Positions 1 through 5,453 of a stretch of DNA of 12,264 nucleotides are shown in pieces; position 1 is the first letter of the stretch; every line of letters begins with the position of its first letter. This DNA comes from an archaeon MnTg01 (GTDB lineage: Archaea; Thermoproteota; Nitrososphaeria; Nitrososphaerales; Nitrosopumilaceae): contig BFAR01000108.1 of assembly GCA_008974855.1 (NCBI GenBank), positions 1-12,264 of the forward strand, read 5' to 3'. The translations under genes and the position numbers were made by a program. The notes under the pieces were generated by a model that saw only the letters and a program-made list of their open reading frames with translations, did not search any database and was not told where the DNA came from.

Positions 1-307
1 GTTGAGAAAAGGTGGAATTAAGATAAAGAAAGATGCGACGGTGACAGTTCAAAATATTGTAGCGTCTATCAACCTTGGTGGTAGAGTTCAATTGGAAGAA
101 ACTGCAAGAAGCTTGCCAAGAAGTATGTACGAGCCAGAACAATTTCCTGGCCTGATTCATAGAATGCTTGATCCTAAAACTGTCATCTTGATTTTTACTT
201 CAGGAAAATTAGTATGTACAGGTGCCAAAACCGAAAAGGACGTCTTTCGTTCGGTTAACAATCTTCATAGTACGTTGGAGGAAAAGAATCTCATGATTTA
301 TGACTAG
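1..307 (+). CDS. tbp: TATA-binding protein (TBP), C-terminal half, 5' end outside the window
   Basis: General transcription factor that binds the TATA box and, with TFB, recruits archaeal RNA polymerase. The visible reading frame starts with the first full codon at base 2 and ends in TAG; about 101 residues are present. It contains one TBP repeat: VQNIVAS near residues 16-22, YEPEQFPGLIHRM near 43-55 and GKLVCTGAK near 68-76, all standard motifs of the second (C-terminal) TBP repeat. Archaeal TBPs usually have about 180-190 residues in two such repeats, so the first repeat lies upstream of the window. I do not regard the gene as truncated: the TTG at base 2 would give a one-repeat protein, but there is no reason to take it as a start. 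Family assignment is secure. Confidence 0.95.
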   Translation, partial: LRKGGIKIKKDATVTVQNIVASINLGGRVQLEETARSLPRSMYEPEQFPGLIHRMLDPKTVILIFTSGKLVCTGAKTEKDVFRSVNNLHSTLEEKNLMIYD

Positions 308-336
308 AGTATTTTTTACGAAAACTCTTCATTTTT
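306..336 (+). terminator. possible TBP transcription terminator
   Basis: Directly overlapping the TBP stop, a weak 5-bp inverted repeat (AGAGT 306-310 / ACTCT 324-328) encloses a T6 run (312-317) and is followed by a T5 run (332-336). Archaeal intrinsic termination relies mainly on T-runs, so this is a plausible site, but the stem is short and no RNA evidence is available. Confidence 0.35.
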
Positions 337-394
337 CCTTCGTGGGAGGGGGGGATTCTCTTTTTAATTAATCTAATTTAGAGATTTCATAGAT

Positions 395-447
395 TTTTTG
401 TTCGTAAATTTAGTTCTCGACTTAAATTTTTACTGGGAAAAGTGTAA
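395..447. repeat. 53-bp direct repeat, copy 1
   Basis: Matches 562-614 at an offset of 167 bases with 51 of 53 identities; the differences are G419/A586 and A441/G608. It begins with a T-run followed by GTTCGTAAATTTAG and ends with ACTGGGAAAAGTGTAA. Copy 1 lies 204 bases upstream of the proposed deoxyhypusine synthase start. Weak similarity seems to continue past the repeat for about 20 bases, into the stretch that corresponds to the promoter after copy 2, suggesting a partly decayed duplication. Confidence 0.9.
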
Positions 448-561
448 GGACATAAATCATTATGAGTAGAACGTCTTGAGATTACGCACAAAATAATCAC
501 TTGATTGAGTTATTTCTTAGTTCCTGATCTTCAAATCAGAAATATTGTATGAAAAACACAA

Positions 562-614
562 TTTTTGTTCGTAAATTTAGTTCTCAACTTAAATTTTTAC
601 TGGGAAAGGTGTAA
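562..614. repeat. 53-bp direct repeat, copy 2
   Basis: Second copy of the repeat at 395-447. It ends 37 bases before the proposed GTG start of deoxyhypusine synthase and directly upstream of the TATA-like element at 622-630, so it sits where an upstream regulatory site would be. Within it, 573-582 pairs with 586-596 (10 bp, CTC loop, one bulged T at 590). Confidence 0.9.
573..596. promoter_or_regulatory. imperfect inverted repeat / hairpin inside repeat copy 2
   Basis: AAATTTAGTT (573-582), loop CTC, then AACT, bulged T590, AAATTT (to 596): a 10-bp stem. The same structure occurs in copy 1 at 406-429, where the G at 419 replaces A586; in RNA this changes a U-A pair to U-G and so keeps the stem. 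It could be an operator for a dimeric regulator or an RNA element. Its function is unknown. Confidence 0.5.
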
Positions 615-621
615 TCACAAG

Positions 622-630
622 TATTATTTA
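622..630 (+). promoter_or_regulatory. TATA-like box of the deoxyhypusine synthase gene
   Basis: TATTATTTA centred about 26 bases upstream of the GTG at 652. The spacing expected for a leaderless archaeal transcript supports that start over the TTG at 565 and the ATG at 709. Confidence 0.5.
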
Positions 631-651
631 GCGTTTGAATTTTTTCCATTC

Positions 652-1752
652 GTGGATCATCATCACTTTCATGGGAAAGATATTCCTCACATAAAACTAG
701 ACCCTAAAATGAAGATAGAGGATCTTGTAGAGGTTTACGCCAGAAGTGGGTATAATGCAAGAAAATTAGGAGAAGCTGCAAAGCTGTACTCTAAAATGAT
801 TAACGAAGACGCAATAATTTGTCTCACAGTATCTGGAGCAATGACACCAGTGGGTATTGGCGGAATTATTCAAACATTGATTGAAAGAGGTTTTGTTGAT
901 TGGATTATTACAACTGGTGCAAATGTGTATCATGAAGATCATTTTGCATGGGGATTTCCTGTAAAACAAGGACATTATGAAGTAGATGACATGAAGCTTT
1001 ATGAAAAAGAAATAGTTAGAATTCGAGATGTTTTTATTAAATTCTATGAAACACTTGAAGCAGAAGACCAAGTAGTACAAAAAATGTTTAAAGAACACTT
1101 GATAGATAAACCATTTACAAGTGCAGAGTTTTGTAACCTTATGGGGAACATTACAAAGAAAAAAGCAAAATTTCCTGAAAAAAGCTTTATAGCTTCTGCA
1201 TATGAATATGATGTACCAGTTTATGCTCCCGCATTACTTGATTCTTCACTTGCATTAAATTTAGCAGTCCATAGATTTAGAGATAAAATATACAATTTAG
1301 ATTTTGTAAGAGAGATTATAGAACAAGCAGCAATTGTTTATAACTCTAAAAAATCAGGAATTGTAGAGTTGGGTGGAGGAGTTCCAAAAAACTCTGCACA
1401 GCAAACAGGTCCTCTTTTAGATCAAATATTACGGAGAAATGATGGAGGGCAGGACTATATTATCCAGATAACTGATGCAAGGCCAGATACAGGTGGGCTT
1501 TCAGGAGCTACATTACAAGAAGGAAAAAGTTGGGGCAAAGTGCATGATGCCCATCAAGATATGATAACAGTGTATTCGGACGCTACAATTGCATTTCCAA
1601 TTCTTGCATTATATGTACTAAGCAATAATAAATCAAGAAAACCAAAACGACTTTACAAAAAACTTGGAATGTATTACAATAATCTTAAAGAAGAATTCTT
1701 GAAAGAAAATCCAGCAAAATTTTATGATTCAACAGAAAGAAAAAGCAATTAG
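652..1752 (+). CDS. dys: deoxyhypusine synthase
   Basis: Uses NAD and spermidine to transfer a 4-aminobutyl group to a specific lysine of translation factor aIF5A, the first step of hypusine formation; a cytosolic tetramer in characterised homologues. Numbering from the GTG at 652 (366 aa, normal for the family): VSGAMTPVG and TTGANVYHED are the N-terminal NAD-binding stretches, ITDARPDTGGLSGA is a conserved nucleotide/substrate loop, and SWGKVH carries the catalytic lysine (K296), equivalent to Lys329 of the human enzyme. GTG 652 is chosen because a TATA-like box lies 26 bases upstream and the protein then begins MDHHHFHGKD ahead of the conserved PHIKLDPKMKIEDL. The frame is open back to TTG 565, inside a direct repeat, and ATG 709 would be a shorter option. 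The stop interlocks with that of the convergent downstream gene. Family certain, start less so. Confidence 0.92.
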   Translation: MDHHHFHGKDIPHIKLDPKMKIEDLVEVYARSGYNARKLGEAAKLYSKMINEDAIICLTVSGAMTPVGIGGIIQTLIERGFVDWIITTGANVYHEDHFAWGFPVKQGHYEVDDMKLYEKEIVRIRDVFIKFYETLEAEDQVVQKMFKEHLIDKPFTSAEFCNLMGNITKKKAKFPEKSFIASAYEYDVPVYAPALLDSSLALNLAVHRFRDKIYNLDFVREIIEQAAIVYNSKKSGIVELGGGVPKNSAQQTGPLLDQILRRNDGGQDYIIQITDARPDTGGLSGATLQEGKSWGKVHDAHQDMITVYSDATIAFPILALYVLSNNKSRKPKRLYKKLGMYYNNLKEEFLKENPAKFYDSTERKSN

Positions 1753-1961
1753 AATTTATCATATCGTGCGCGTTCAAGATCACGATCATCTTTTGATTCC
1801 TTCTTCCATTCTTTATAGTGGGTTTTACATAGAACAGTTTTTTTCCCGGTTGATGAAACTTCTAGACCAGCACGTTCTACCTTTCCTGTGTTTATTGAGC
1901 GTACACCGTCGTCATTACAACCATTTACGTTACATTTTGCACCTTTTGCTACTAATCCCAT
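1749..1961 (-). CDS. small Cys/His zinc-finger-like protein, 70 aa
   Basis: Function not recognised. The protein starts MGLVAKGAKC and carries C10 and C15 (CNVNGC) and then C45 and H48 (CKTH), a spacing that suggests one bound zinc ion (inference). The C-terminal third is strongly charged (KEWKKESKDDRDLERARYDKF region), which could contact nucleic acid or ribosome. A TATA-like box at 1981-1990, about 25 bases upstream of the ATG, supports both the gene and its start. It converges on deoxyhypusine synthase: the plus-strand TAG (1750-1752) and this gene's TAA (1749-1751) share bases. Despite the small size, the start context, Cys/His pattern and absence of a competing frame make it a real gene. 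Confidence 0.8.
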   Translation of the reverse strand: MGLVAKGAKCNVNGCNDDGVRSINTGKVERAGLEVSSTGKKTVLCKTHYKEWKKESKDDRDLERARYDKF

Positions 1962-1980
1962 AGTGTGATATGTGTTTGAG

Positions 1981-1990
1981 ATTATATATA
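1981..1990 (-). promoter_or_regulatory. TATA box of the 70-aa zinc-finger-like gene
   Basis: TATATATAAT on the minus strand, centred about 25 bases upstream of the ATG at 1961; consistent with a leaderless transcript. Confidence 0.6.
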
Positions 1991-2054
1991 GTTGAAATTT
2001 ACTCTAAAAAAATTTTAATTAAAGTAACAATTCCATTCGAAAAAATCAACTGGG

Positions 2055-2063
2055 TATTTTAAA
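2055..2063 (+). promoter_or_regulatory. TATA-like box before the 46-aa small ORF
   Basis: TATTTTAAA preceded by a CTGGG sequence, centred about 28 bases upstream of the TTG at 2087. The position matches the leaderless spacing of neighbouring genes and is the main reason for preferring the TTG over the internal ATG at 2123. Confidence 0.45.
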
Positions 2064-2086
2064 CATTTTTAGAAAGATTATGATCA

Positions 2087-2227
2087 TTGGAATACCCACC
2101 AACAGAGAGATCAATTAAATTCATGTCTAAATTGAATTGGAAGGAACTTATTCCATACATGAAAAAAATTTACGGTTCAGACTTTACTGAAATTTTTCTA
2201 AAGCGGTTAAACGAAAATAAGTCGTAA
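2087..2227 (+). CDS. small hypothetical protein, 46 aa (34 aa from the internal ATG)
   Basis: Not recognised. Starting at TTG 2087 the peptide begins MEYPPTERSIKFMSKLNWKE and ends KRLNENKS; starting at ATG 2123 it has 34 residues. It has an amphipathic, basic, probably helical composition (WKELIPYMKKIYG, FTEIFLKRL) that looks like a protein rather than random translation. A TATA-like element sits about 28 bases before TTG 2087. It lies alone between the zinc-finger-like gene (divergent) and the eS25 gene, whose own TATA box begins 12 bases after this stop. Evidence is composition and promoter spacing only, so confidence is moderate. Confidence 0.5.
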   Translation: MEYPPTERSIKFMSKLNWKELIPYMKKIYGSDFTEIFLKRLNENKS

Positions 2228-2239
2228 TTGGCATTTACC

Positions 2240-2247
2240 TTTATAAG
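2240..2247 (+). promoter_or_regulatory. TATA box of the eS25 gene
   Basis: TTTATAAG centred about 27 bases upstream of the ATG at 2271, giving an essentially leaderless mRNA; no Shine-Dalgarno sequence is seen before the ATG. Confidence 0.6.
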
Positions 2248-2270
2248 CCGGATAAATTTTCAAATTTTTT

Positions 2271-2603
2271 ATGGGCGGATCAAAAAATAAGTCACCAGCA
2301 CAAAAGCAAAAATCTCAACAGGATGAATCTTCAAAAAAATCAGGTGAAAAAAAGAAAGGACAGAAAAAAGACAAATCAGAAGGAGGTGCTTCAAAGGCAG
2401 AAATTACGGTTCTTGTAAATGAAGAGCAAGCAATGAAATTTATTAAAAATTCAAAAGTGATTACAATTCAGGAACTTGCAAGACATCTTGGAGTAAAAAT
2501 ATCCGCATCAAACGCATTCTTGAAAAAATTATCTAAAGATGGAACAGTCAAAAAAGTTGGCGGATTTAGCGGTCATCATATTTATGCGACAGTATCCACA
2601 TAA
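2271..2603 (+). CDS. rps25e: 30S ribosomal protein eS25
   Basis: Small-subunit ribosomal protein shared by eukaryotes and a subset of archaea. Of 110 residues, the first 42 or so are a Lys/Ser/Gln-rich disordered tail (GGSKNKSPAQKQK, KKGQKKDKSEGG) typical of eS25, followed by a winged-helix core from about residue 44: ITVLVNEEQ, KVITIQELARHLGVKISAS as the helix-turn-helix, and KVGGFSGHHIYA as the wing. Length is normal for the family. The ATG is supported by the TATA box 27 bases upstream. Its last 22 bases overlap the 3' end of the convergent cyclophilin-like gene, so the two transcripts must be antisense to each other at their ends. Assignment is strong from the winged-helix core plus tail. 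Confidence 0.92.
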   Translation: MGGSKNKSPAQKQKSQQDESSKKSGEKKKGQKKDKSEGGASKAEITVLVNEEQAMKFIKNSKVITIQELARHLGVKISASNAFLKKLSKDGTVKKVGGFSGHHIYATVST

Positions 2604-2971
2604 AGGGAAAATACATCACCAGATTTTATTTCGGTTAAAACTGCAATATCAGATATAATTTTTCCAATTGGTGTCATAGTTTTTGGTGAAGAAGTATCTT
2701 CAGAAAAAAAACAAATACTTCCGTTTACTGGTAAAAAAGCAATGTCTCCTTTTTTGAATTCTTTTCTAGGTCTATCAATGCCAGAATCTATCGGCGTTTC
2801 AAAATATGAAATAGTATTTGAAATTTGATGAGCGTTTCCCTCCAATGGTAAGCTTCTTGAAATAATTCCTACGGTTCTTGGTGAAAGATGGCGTTTTAAT
2901 TCACAGTTTAGCTTTGCTTTTCCACGTAATTCCAAAATTAACTTGATTTTAGATACTGAATCCTGTTCCAT
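2582..2971 (-). CDS. cyclophilin-like-fold protein (TM1367-like family)
   Basis: A 129-aa protein resembling the archaeal/bacterial cyclophilin-like domain family formerly known as DUF369: a beta-rich small barrel with VSKIKLILELRGKAKLNCELKRHLSPRTVG at the N-terminus, a central KKGDIAFLPVNGSICFFSED stretch (the 'G-D-I-a-y-w-p-G-g-a-l-c-f-f-f-G' pattern) and a closing IGKIISDI. Peptidyl-prolyl isomerase activity has not been established for this family as far as I know, so no function is assigned. ATG 2971 is preferred because a TATA-like TATAGATA (plus-strand 2994-3001) lies about 26 bases upstream; a TTG at 2983 would add four residues (MLKS). Its stop lies inside the eS25 coding sequence. 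Confidence 0.7.
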   Translation of the reverse strand: MEQDSVSKIKLILELRGKAKLNCELKRHLSPRTVGIISRSLPLEGNAHQISNTISYFETPIDSGIDRPRKEFKKGDIAFLPVNGSICFFSEDTSSPKTMTPIGKIISDIAVLTEIKSGDVFSLYVDTVA

Positions 2972-3063
2972 AGATTTTAGCAACTAAATAGAGTATAGAT
3001 AAACGCTATGATTTTGGATCATGTCCCAATTTGATATAAAATAAGCATTAATCCCCGTATTCG

Positions 3064-3072
3064 ATTATATTA
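3064..3072 (+). promoter_or_regulatory. TATA box of the rpo6 gene
   Basis: ATTATATTA centred about 28 bases upstream of the GTG at 3096. This spacing supports GTG as the start rather than a later ATG. Confidence 0.55.
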
Positions 3073-3095
3073 CCGTTTTTGAGAATTTTGTCTAC

Positions 3096-3575
3096 GTGTC
3101 TAAATTAGAACAAAAAGAAACTGAAGTTGAAAATAAAGAAAATAATGTAGAAGAGTCAGTTTTAGGGAAAAGTGTGAGTGATGCTTTATCTGCTTATAGA
3201 AAAATCAGAGAAGGTAAAAAAGAATTAACTGATAAAGAATTATCTGATTTAGATAAAGAATGCAAAATTATTGAAAACAGAGAGATTATAGAAATTGATC
3301 CCATTCATGAACCTCAAGAAATGGAAATTTCTGGTAAAGGCAAAATAAAGTTGGGTCCACCAACCTTAACCCGATTTGAAAAAGCTAGAATAATGGGAGC
3401 TAGGGCATTACAACTTTCACTTGGAGCACCGCCATTTATTGAAATTCCATCATCTGCAAAAACTTCATTAGATATTGCGTTGGCCGAGCTTGAACAACGA
3501 ATAATTCCAATTGTGATTAGACGTAGATTACCAAATGGAGATTATCAAAACATACCCATTGATTTCTTCGATTAA
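3096..3575 (+). CDS. rpo6: DNA-directed RNA polymerase subunit Rpo6 (RpoK), with N-terminal extension
   Basis: Small polymerase subunit homologous to eukaryotic Rpb6 and bacterial omega; it clamps the largest subunit and aids assembly. The conserved core is residues 88-157 of 159: GPPTLTRFEKARIMGARALQ, LSLGAPPFIE, then SLDIALAELEQRIIPIVIRRRLPNG, the signature of the family. Many archaeal Rpo6 proteins have only about 60-90 residues; here about 85 extra residues precede the core and are Glu/Lys-rich (KETEVENKENNVEES, REGKKELTDKELSDLDKE), probably partly helical and partly disordered. This recalls the acidic N-terminal tail of Rpb6, though homology is not claimed. Translation starts at GTG, fixed by the TATA box 28 bases upstream. 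The Alba gene follows on the same strand but has its own TATA-like element. Confidence 0.93.
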   Translation: MSKLEQKETEVENKENNVEESVLGKSVSDALSAYRKIREGKKELTDKELSDLDKECKIIENREIIEIDPIHEPQEMEISGKGKIKLGPPTLTRFEKARIMGARALQLSLGAPPFIEIPSSAKTSLDIALAELEQRIIPIVIRRRLPNGDYQNIPIDFFD

Positions 3576-3592
3576 TGGATGAATCATCGATA

Positions 3593-3603
3593 ATATTTTT
3601 AAA
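3593..3603 (+). promoter_or_regulatory. TATA-like box of the alba gene
   Basis: ATATTTTTAAA centred about 29 bases upstream of the TTG at 3628; it lies in the 52-base gap after rpo6 and indicates a separate transcript. Confidence 0.5.
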
Positions 3604-3627
3604 CTCAAAAAGTTTCTTCGTATTGGG

Positions 3628-3954
3628 TTGATTTTATTGGACGAGTCCAAAGATAGTAATTTATCATCAGAGGATTCTGAGATTCAAAAAGAGCAACTAC
3701 CTATTTTCAATGTGAGAAATGAACCTGTAATGATTGAAGCAATTAATGTGATTACTCTTTTAGGAAAATCAAATAAGGCAATTCTTCGAGCAAAGGGAAA
3801 TTCCATTCCAAATGCAGTTGCAATTGCAAATATTATAACAGAAAAAATGCTAAAAGGTAATTCTAAAATTCAAAATATTGTTTTAGACACTGATATGCCA
3901 GCTGGTATTGGAAAAATGCTTTCAACAATAGAAATAGTTTTACTAAAAAATTAG
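3628..3954 (+). CDS. albA: Alba family DNA/RNA-binding chromatin protein
   Basis: Abundant archaeal nucleoid protein that binds DNA (and RNA) as a dimer. The Alba fold spans about residues 28-107: NVRNEPVMIEAINVITLL, ILRAKGNSIPNAVAIANIITEKML, then NIVLDTDMPAGIGKMLSTIEIVLLKN. About 27 acidic residues (DESKDSNLSSEDSEIQKE) precede the fold, making it 108 aa against roughly 90 for the family. In an alignment by eye with Sulfolobus Alba (GKKPVMNYV), the Lys16/Lys17 pair becomes Asn/Glu here (RNEPVMIEA), so the acetylatable lysine is absent. TTG 3628 is chosen from promoter spacing; TTG 3637 (MDESKD) is also possible. It ends 4 bases from the convergent regulator gene. Confidence 0.88.
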   Translation: MILLDESKDSNLSSEDSEIQKEQLPIFNVRNEPVMIEAINVITLLGKSNKAILRAKGNSIPNAVAIANIITEKMLKGNSKIQNIVLDTDMPAGIGKMLSTIEIVLLKN

Positions 3955-3958
3955 TATT

Positions 3959-4375
3959 CTAATAAACGCTTCCAGGTCCTTTAAGAAGCATTGATTCACA
4001 TTCTTTGCAAATTGCTTCGTCAATATCGGATTCCAGATTATGGTGAATGTCACATATTAACAAACTTGTCTTAATGTAGTTACATATACCAATGAATTTT
4101 GATAGACTTGCTGGAGTATATGCTTTATTTGAAGCAAGGTTATCACTTATTTCATTAATCATTTCTACAATTTGTTTTTGAGAAGATAGTTGAGAAATTA
4201 ATTTAGGATCACCTCGAGTTCCTCTAATGTAATTGCTAACAGCTGCTTGGGTGACTCCTAACATTTTAGAAATTTCATCCTCACGAATTTTGTGTTCATC
4301 AGCAAGCTTTTTTGCTAGAATAGCTCTCAGTGCTGGAATCATAGTTTTTGATTCTATTTCAGCAGGAAGTAACAT
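3959..4375 (-). CDS. helix-turn-helix transcriptional regulator with C-terminal Cys/His cluster
   Basis: A 138-aa predicted DNA-binding regulator of the archaeal XRE-like type (resembling COG2522 proteins). Residues 2-30 (LLPAEIESKTMIPALRAILA onward) are the family's conserved lead-in helix; the helix-turn-helix is about 31-53, with EDEISKMLGVTQAAVSNYIRG as positioning and recognition helices. The C-terminal half has C98, C108, H111, H112, C123 and C126 (CDIHH and CKEC), which could bind a metal or Fe-S cofactor and act as a sensor (inference). ATG 4375 is chosen because CTTTAAATATT lies exactly about 26 bases upstream; the frame extends 13 codons further, but those would overlap the promoter. 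It is divergent from the asparagine-synthase-like gene, 124 bases away, a usual arrangement for a regulator and its target. Confidence 0.8.
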   Translation of the reverse strand: MLLPAEIESKTMIPALRAILAKKLADEHKIREDEISKMLGVTQAAVSNYIRGTRGDPKLISQLSSQKQIVEMINEISDNLASNKAYTPASLSKFIGICNYIKTSLLICDIHHNLESDIDEAICKECESMLLKGPGSVY

Positions 4376-4395
4376 GTAATTAAATTGGAAGTTAG

Positions 4396-4406
4396 AATAT
4401 TTAAAG
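4396..4406 (-). promoter_or_regulatory. TATA box of the helix-turn-helix regulator
   Basis: CTTTAAATATT on the minus strand, centred about 26 bases upstream of the ATG at 4375. It decides this start over the longer frame beginning at 4414. Confidence 0.6.
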
Positions 4407-4473
4407 TTGCACACGAAGATTTTGAACTTTACATTATTACAAGTATAACTAAATAGAAATCTATTAGCTTAAC

Positions 4474-4481
4474 CTATATAA
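4474..4481 (+). promoter_or_regulatory. TATA box of the asparagine-synthase-like gene
   Basis: CTATATAA centred 22-25 bases upstream of the paired TTG codons at 4500 and 4503. It lies about 70 bases from the divergent regulator's TATA box, leaving room for an operator between them. Confidence 0.55.
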
Positions 4482-4499
4482 TTTCAGATATAAAATTCC

Positions 4500-5453
4500 T
4501 TGTTGCAAAAGACTTTTGAAAAACTTTACGAGGTTTTAGAAAATTCAGTTGCAGAGAGCGCCGGACAGACTCTAGCATTATCAGGTGGGTTAGACAGTAC
4601 TATTCTTGCTTATTTTCTAAAAGACAAAGGATGTGATACTATTGCAGTTACTACTAAAGATTTTATCGCTACGGATTTGACTTATTGCCAACTTGTTGCA
4701 AAAAAATTTAATTTGCCATTGCAAATAATCATGCCTACCACAGAAGAACTATTAACAGCCATTGAAGAGACTATCAAAATTCTAAAAAACTTCAATGATA
4801 TTGAGATACGAAACTCGATTGTAATTTATCTTGCAATAAAATCTACCAAAGACTCTGGAAAATCAAATCTTGTTTTAGGAGATGGGGCAGATGAATTATT
4901 TGCAGGATATAGTTTTTTCTTAAAGAAAAATGAAAATGAACTACAAAAAGATCTTGAAAGAATTTGGAAGGTGATGCACTTTCCATCAAAAAAAATAGGA
5001 AAGTCATTAGGGGTAACGGTGAAAACTCCTTTTCTTAATGATAATGTATTGAATTTTGCAAAGACTATTCCTGTTAATTTGAAAGTAAAAGAAGATAATG
5101 GAAAAATGTATGGAAAATGGATTTTGCGTAAAGTCTTTGAAAACAAGATTCCAAAAAGTGTTGTTTGGCGTAAAAAATCTCCAATGCAAGAAGGTGCAGG
5201 AACTGTTGCTTTAACTCAATTATTTAATACTGTAATTTCAGATAATGTCTTTGAATCAAAAACTAAACAAATTCGTGACTTGGATAATGTTTCATTACGA
5301 ACAAAAGAATCTCTTCATTATTATGAAATATATAGAAAACATTTTGAACCACCAAAAAACCTACATGACTCAAAAGATAAATGTCCAAATTGTCATTATG
5401 AAGTAAAACAATCTTCAAGGTTTTGTCAAATGTGTGGGAGTTTTCCTATCTAA
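4500..5453 (+). CDS. asparagine-synthase-like PP-loop ATPase with C-terminal zinc ribbon
   Basis: A 317-aa protein with the synthetase (C-terminal) domain of asparagine synthase B and no N-terminal glutaminase domain. It has the PP-loop LSGGLDST (27-34), which binds ATP pyrophosphate, LGDGADELFAGY (126-137), the hallmark of asparagine-synthase-type adenylating domains, and VWRKKSPMQEG (222-232), the conserved Lys-bearing segment. The tail carries CPNC (295-298) and CQMC (309-312), a four-cysteine zinc ribbon. Without a glutaminase domain it would need free ammonia or a partner amidotransferase, or it could act on another substrate, such as a macromolecule, as PP-loop enzymes often do; the substrate is unknown. 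Start is TTG 4500 or TTG 4503, the latter fitting the TATA box slightly better. Its stop interlocks with the convergent YHS gene. Confidence 0.82.
   Translation: MLQKTFEKLYEVLENSVAESAGQTLALSGGLDSTILAYFLKDKGCDTIAVTTKDFIATDLTYCQLVAKKFNLPLQIIMPTTEELLTAIEETIKILKNFNDIEIRNSIVIYLAIKSTKDSGKSNLVLGDGADELFAGYSFFLKKNENELQKDLERIWKVMHFPSKKIGKSLGVTVKTPFLNDNVLNFAKTIPVNLKVKEDNGKMYGKWILRKVFENKIPKSVVWRKKSPMQEGAGTVALTQLFNTVISDNVFESKTKQIRDLDNVSLRTKESLHYYEIYRKHFEPPKNLHDSKDKCPNCHYEVKQSSRFCQMCGSFPI

Larger units (their letters stand above)
308..651. other. 344-base non-coding region between tbp and deoxyhypusine synthase
   Basis: No convincing gene is visible on either strand. It holds the possible TBP terminator, a G-rich patch (GGGAGGGGGGG at 344-354, unusual in this AT-rich sequence), two copies of a 53-bp direct repeat (395-447 and 562-614) each containing a bulged hairpin, and a TATA-like element before the GTG start at 652. 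The deoxyhypusine synthase frame stays open back to a TTG at 565, inside repeat copy 2, but that stretch translates to an aromatic-rich peptide unlike the family's N-terminus and is treated here as non-coding. Confidence 0.6.

Noticed and set aside
2..307. One-repeat (half-size) TBP starting at TTG 2
   Set aside because: The sequence matches the second repeat of a normal two-repeat TBP, and the window edge explains the missing part.
344..354. G-rich patch GGGAGGGGGGG as a possible G-quadruplex
   Set aside because: Only three separable G-triplets are present, one short of an intramolecular quadruplex; noted only as compositionally odd.
395..614. The two 53-bp repeats as a CRISPR array or mobile-element ends
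   Set aside because: Only two direct copies, a 114-base spacer, no inverted termini and no transposase or Cas gene nearby.
766..1098. Minus-strand open frame of 110 codons inside deoxyhypusine synthase
   Set aside because: It is a shadow of the strongly supported gene, with Cys/His/Phe/Asn-rich low-complexity translation and no promoter.
4376..4414. Longer regulator start at 4414 adding 13 residues
   Set aside because: The added codons overlap the CTTTAAATATT box, and the family lead-in begins near MLLPAE, so 4375 is preferred.
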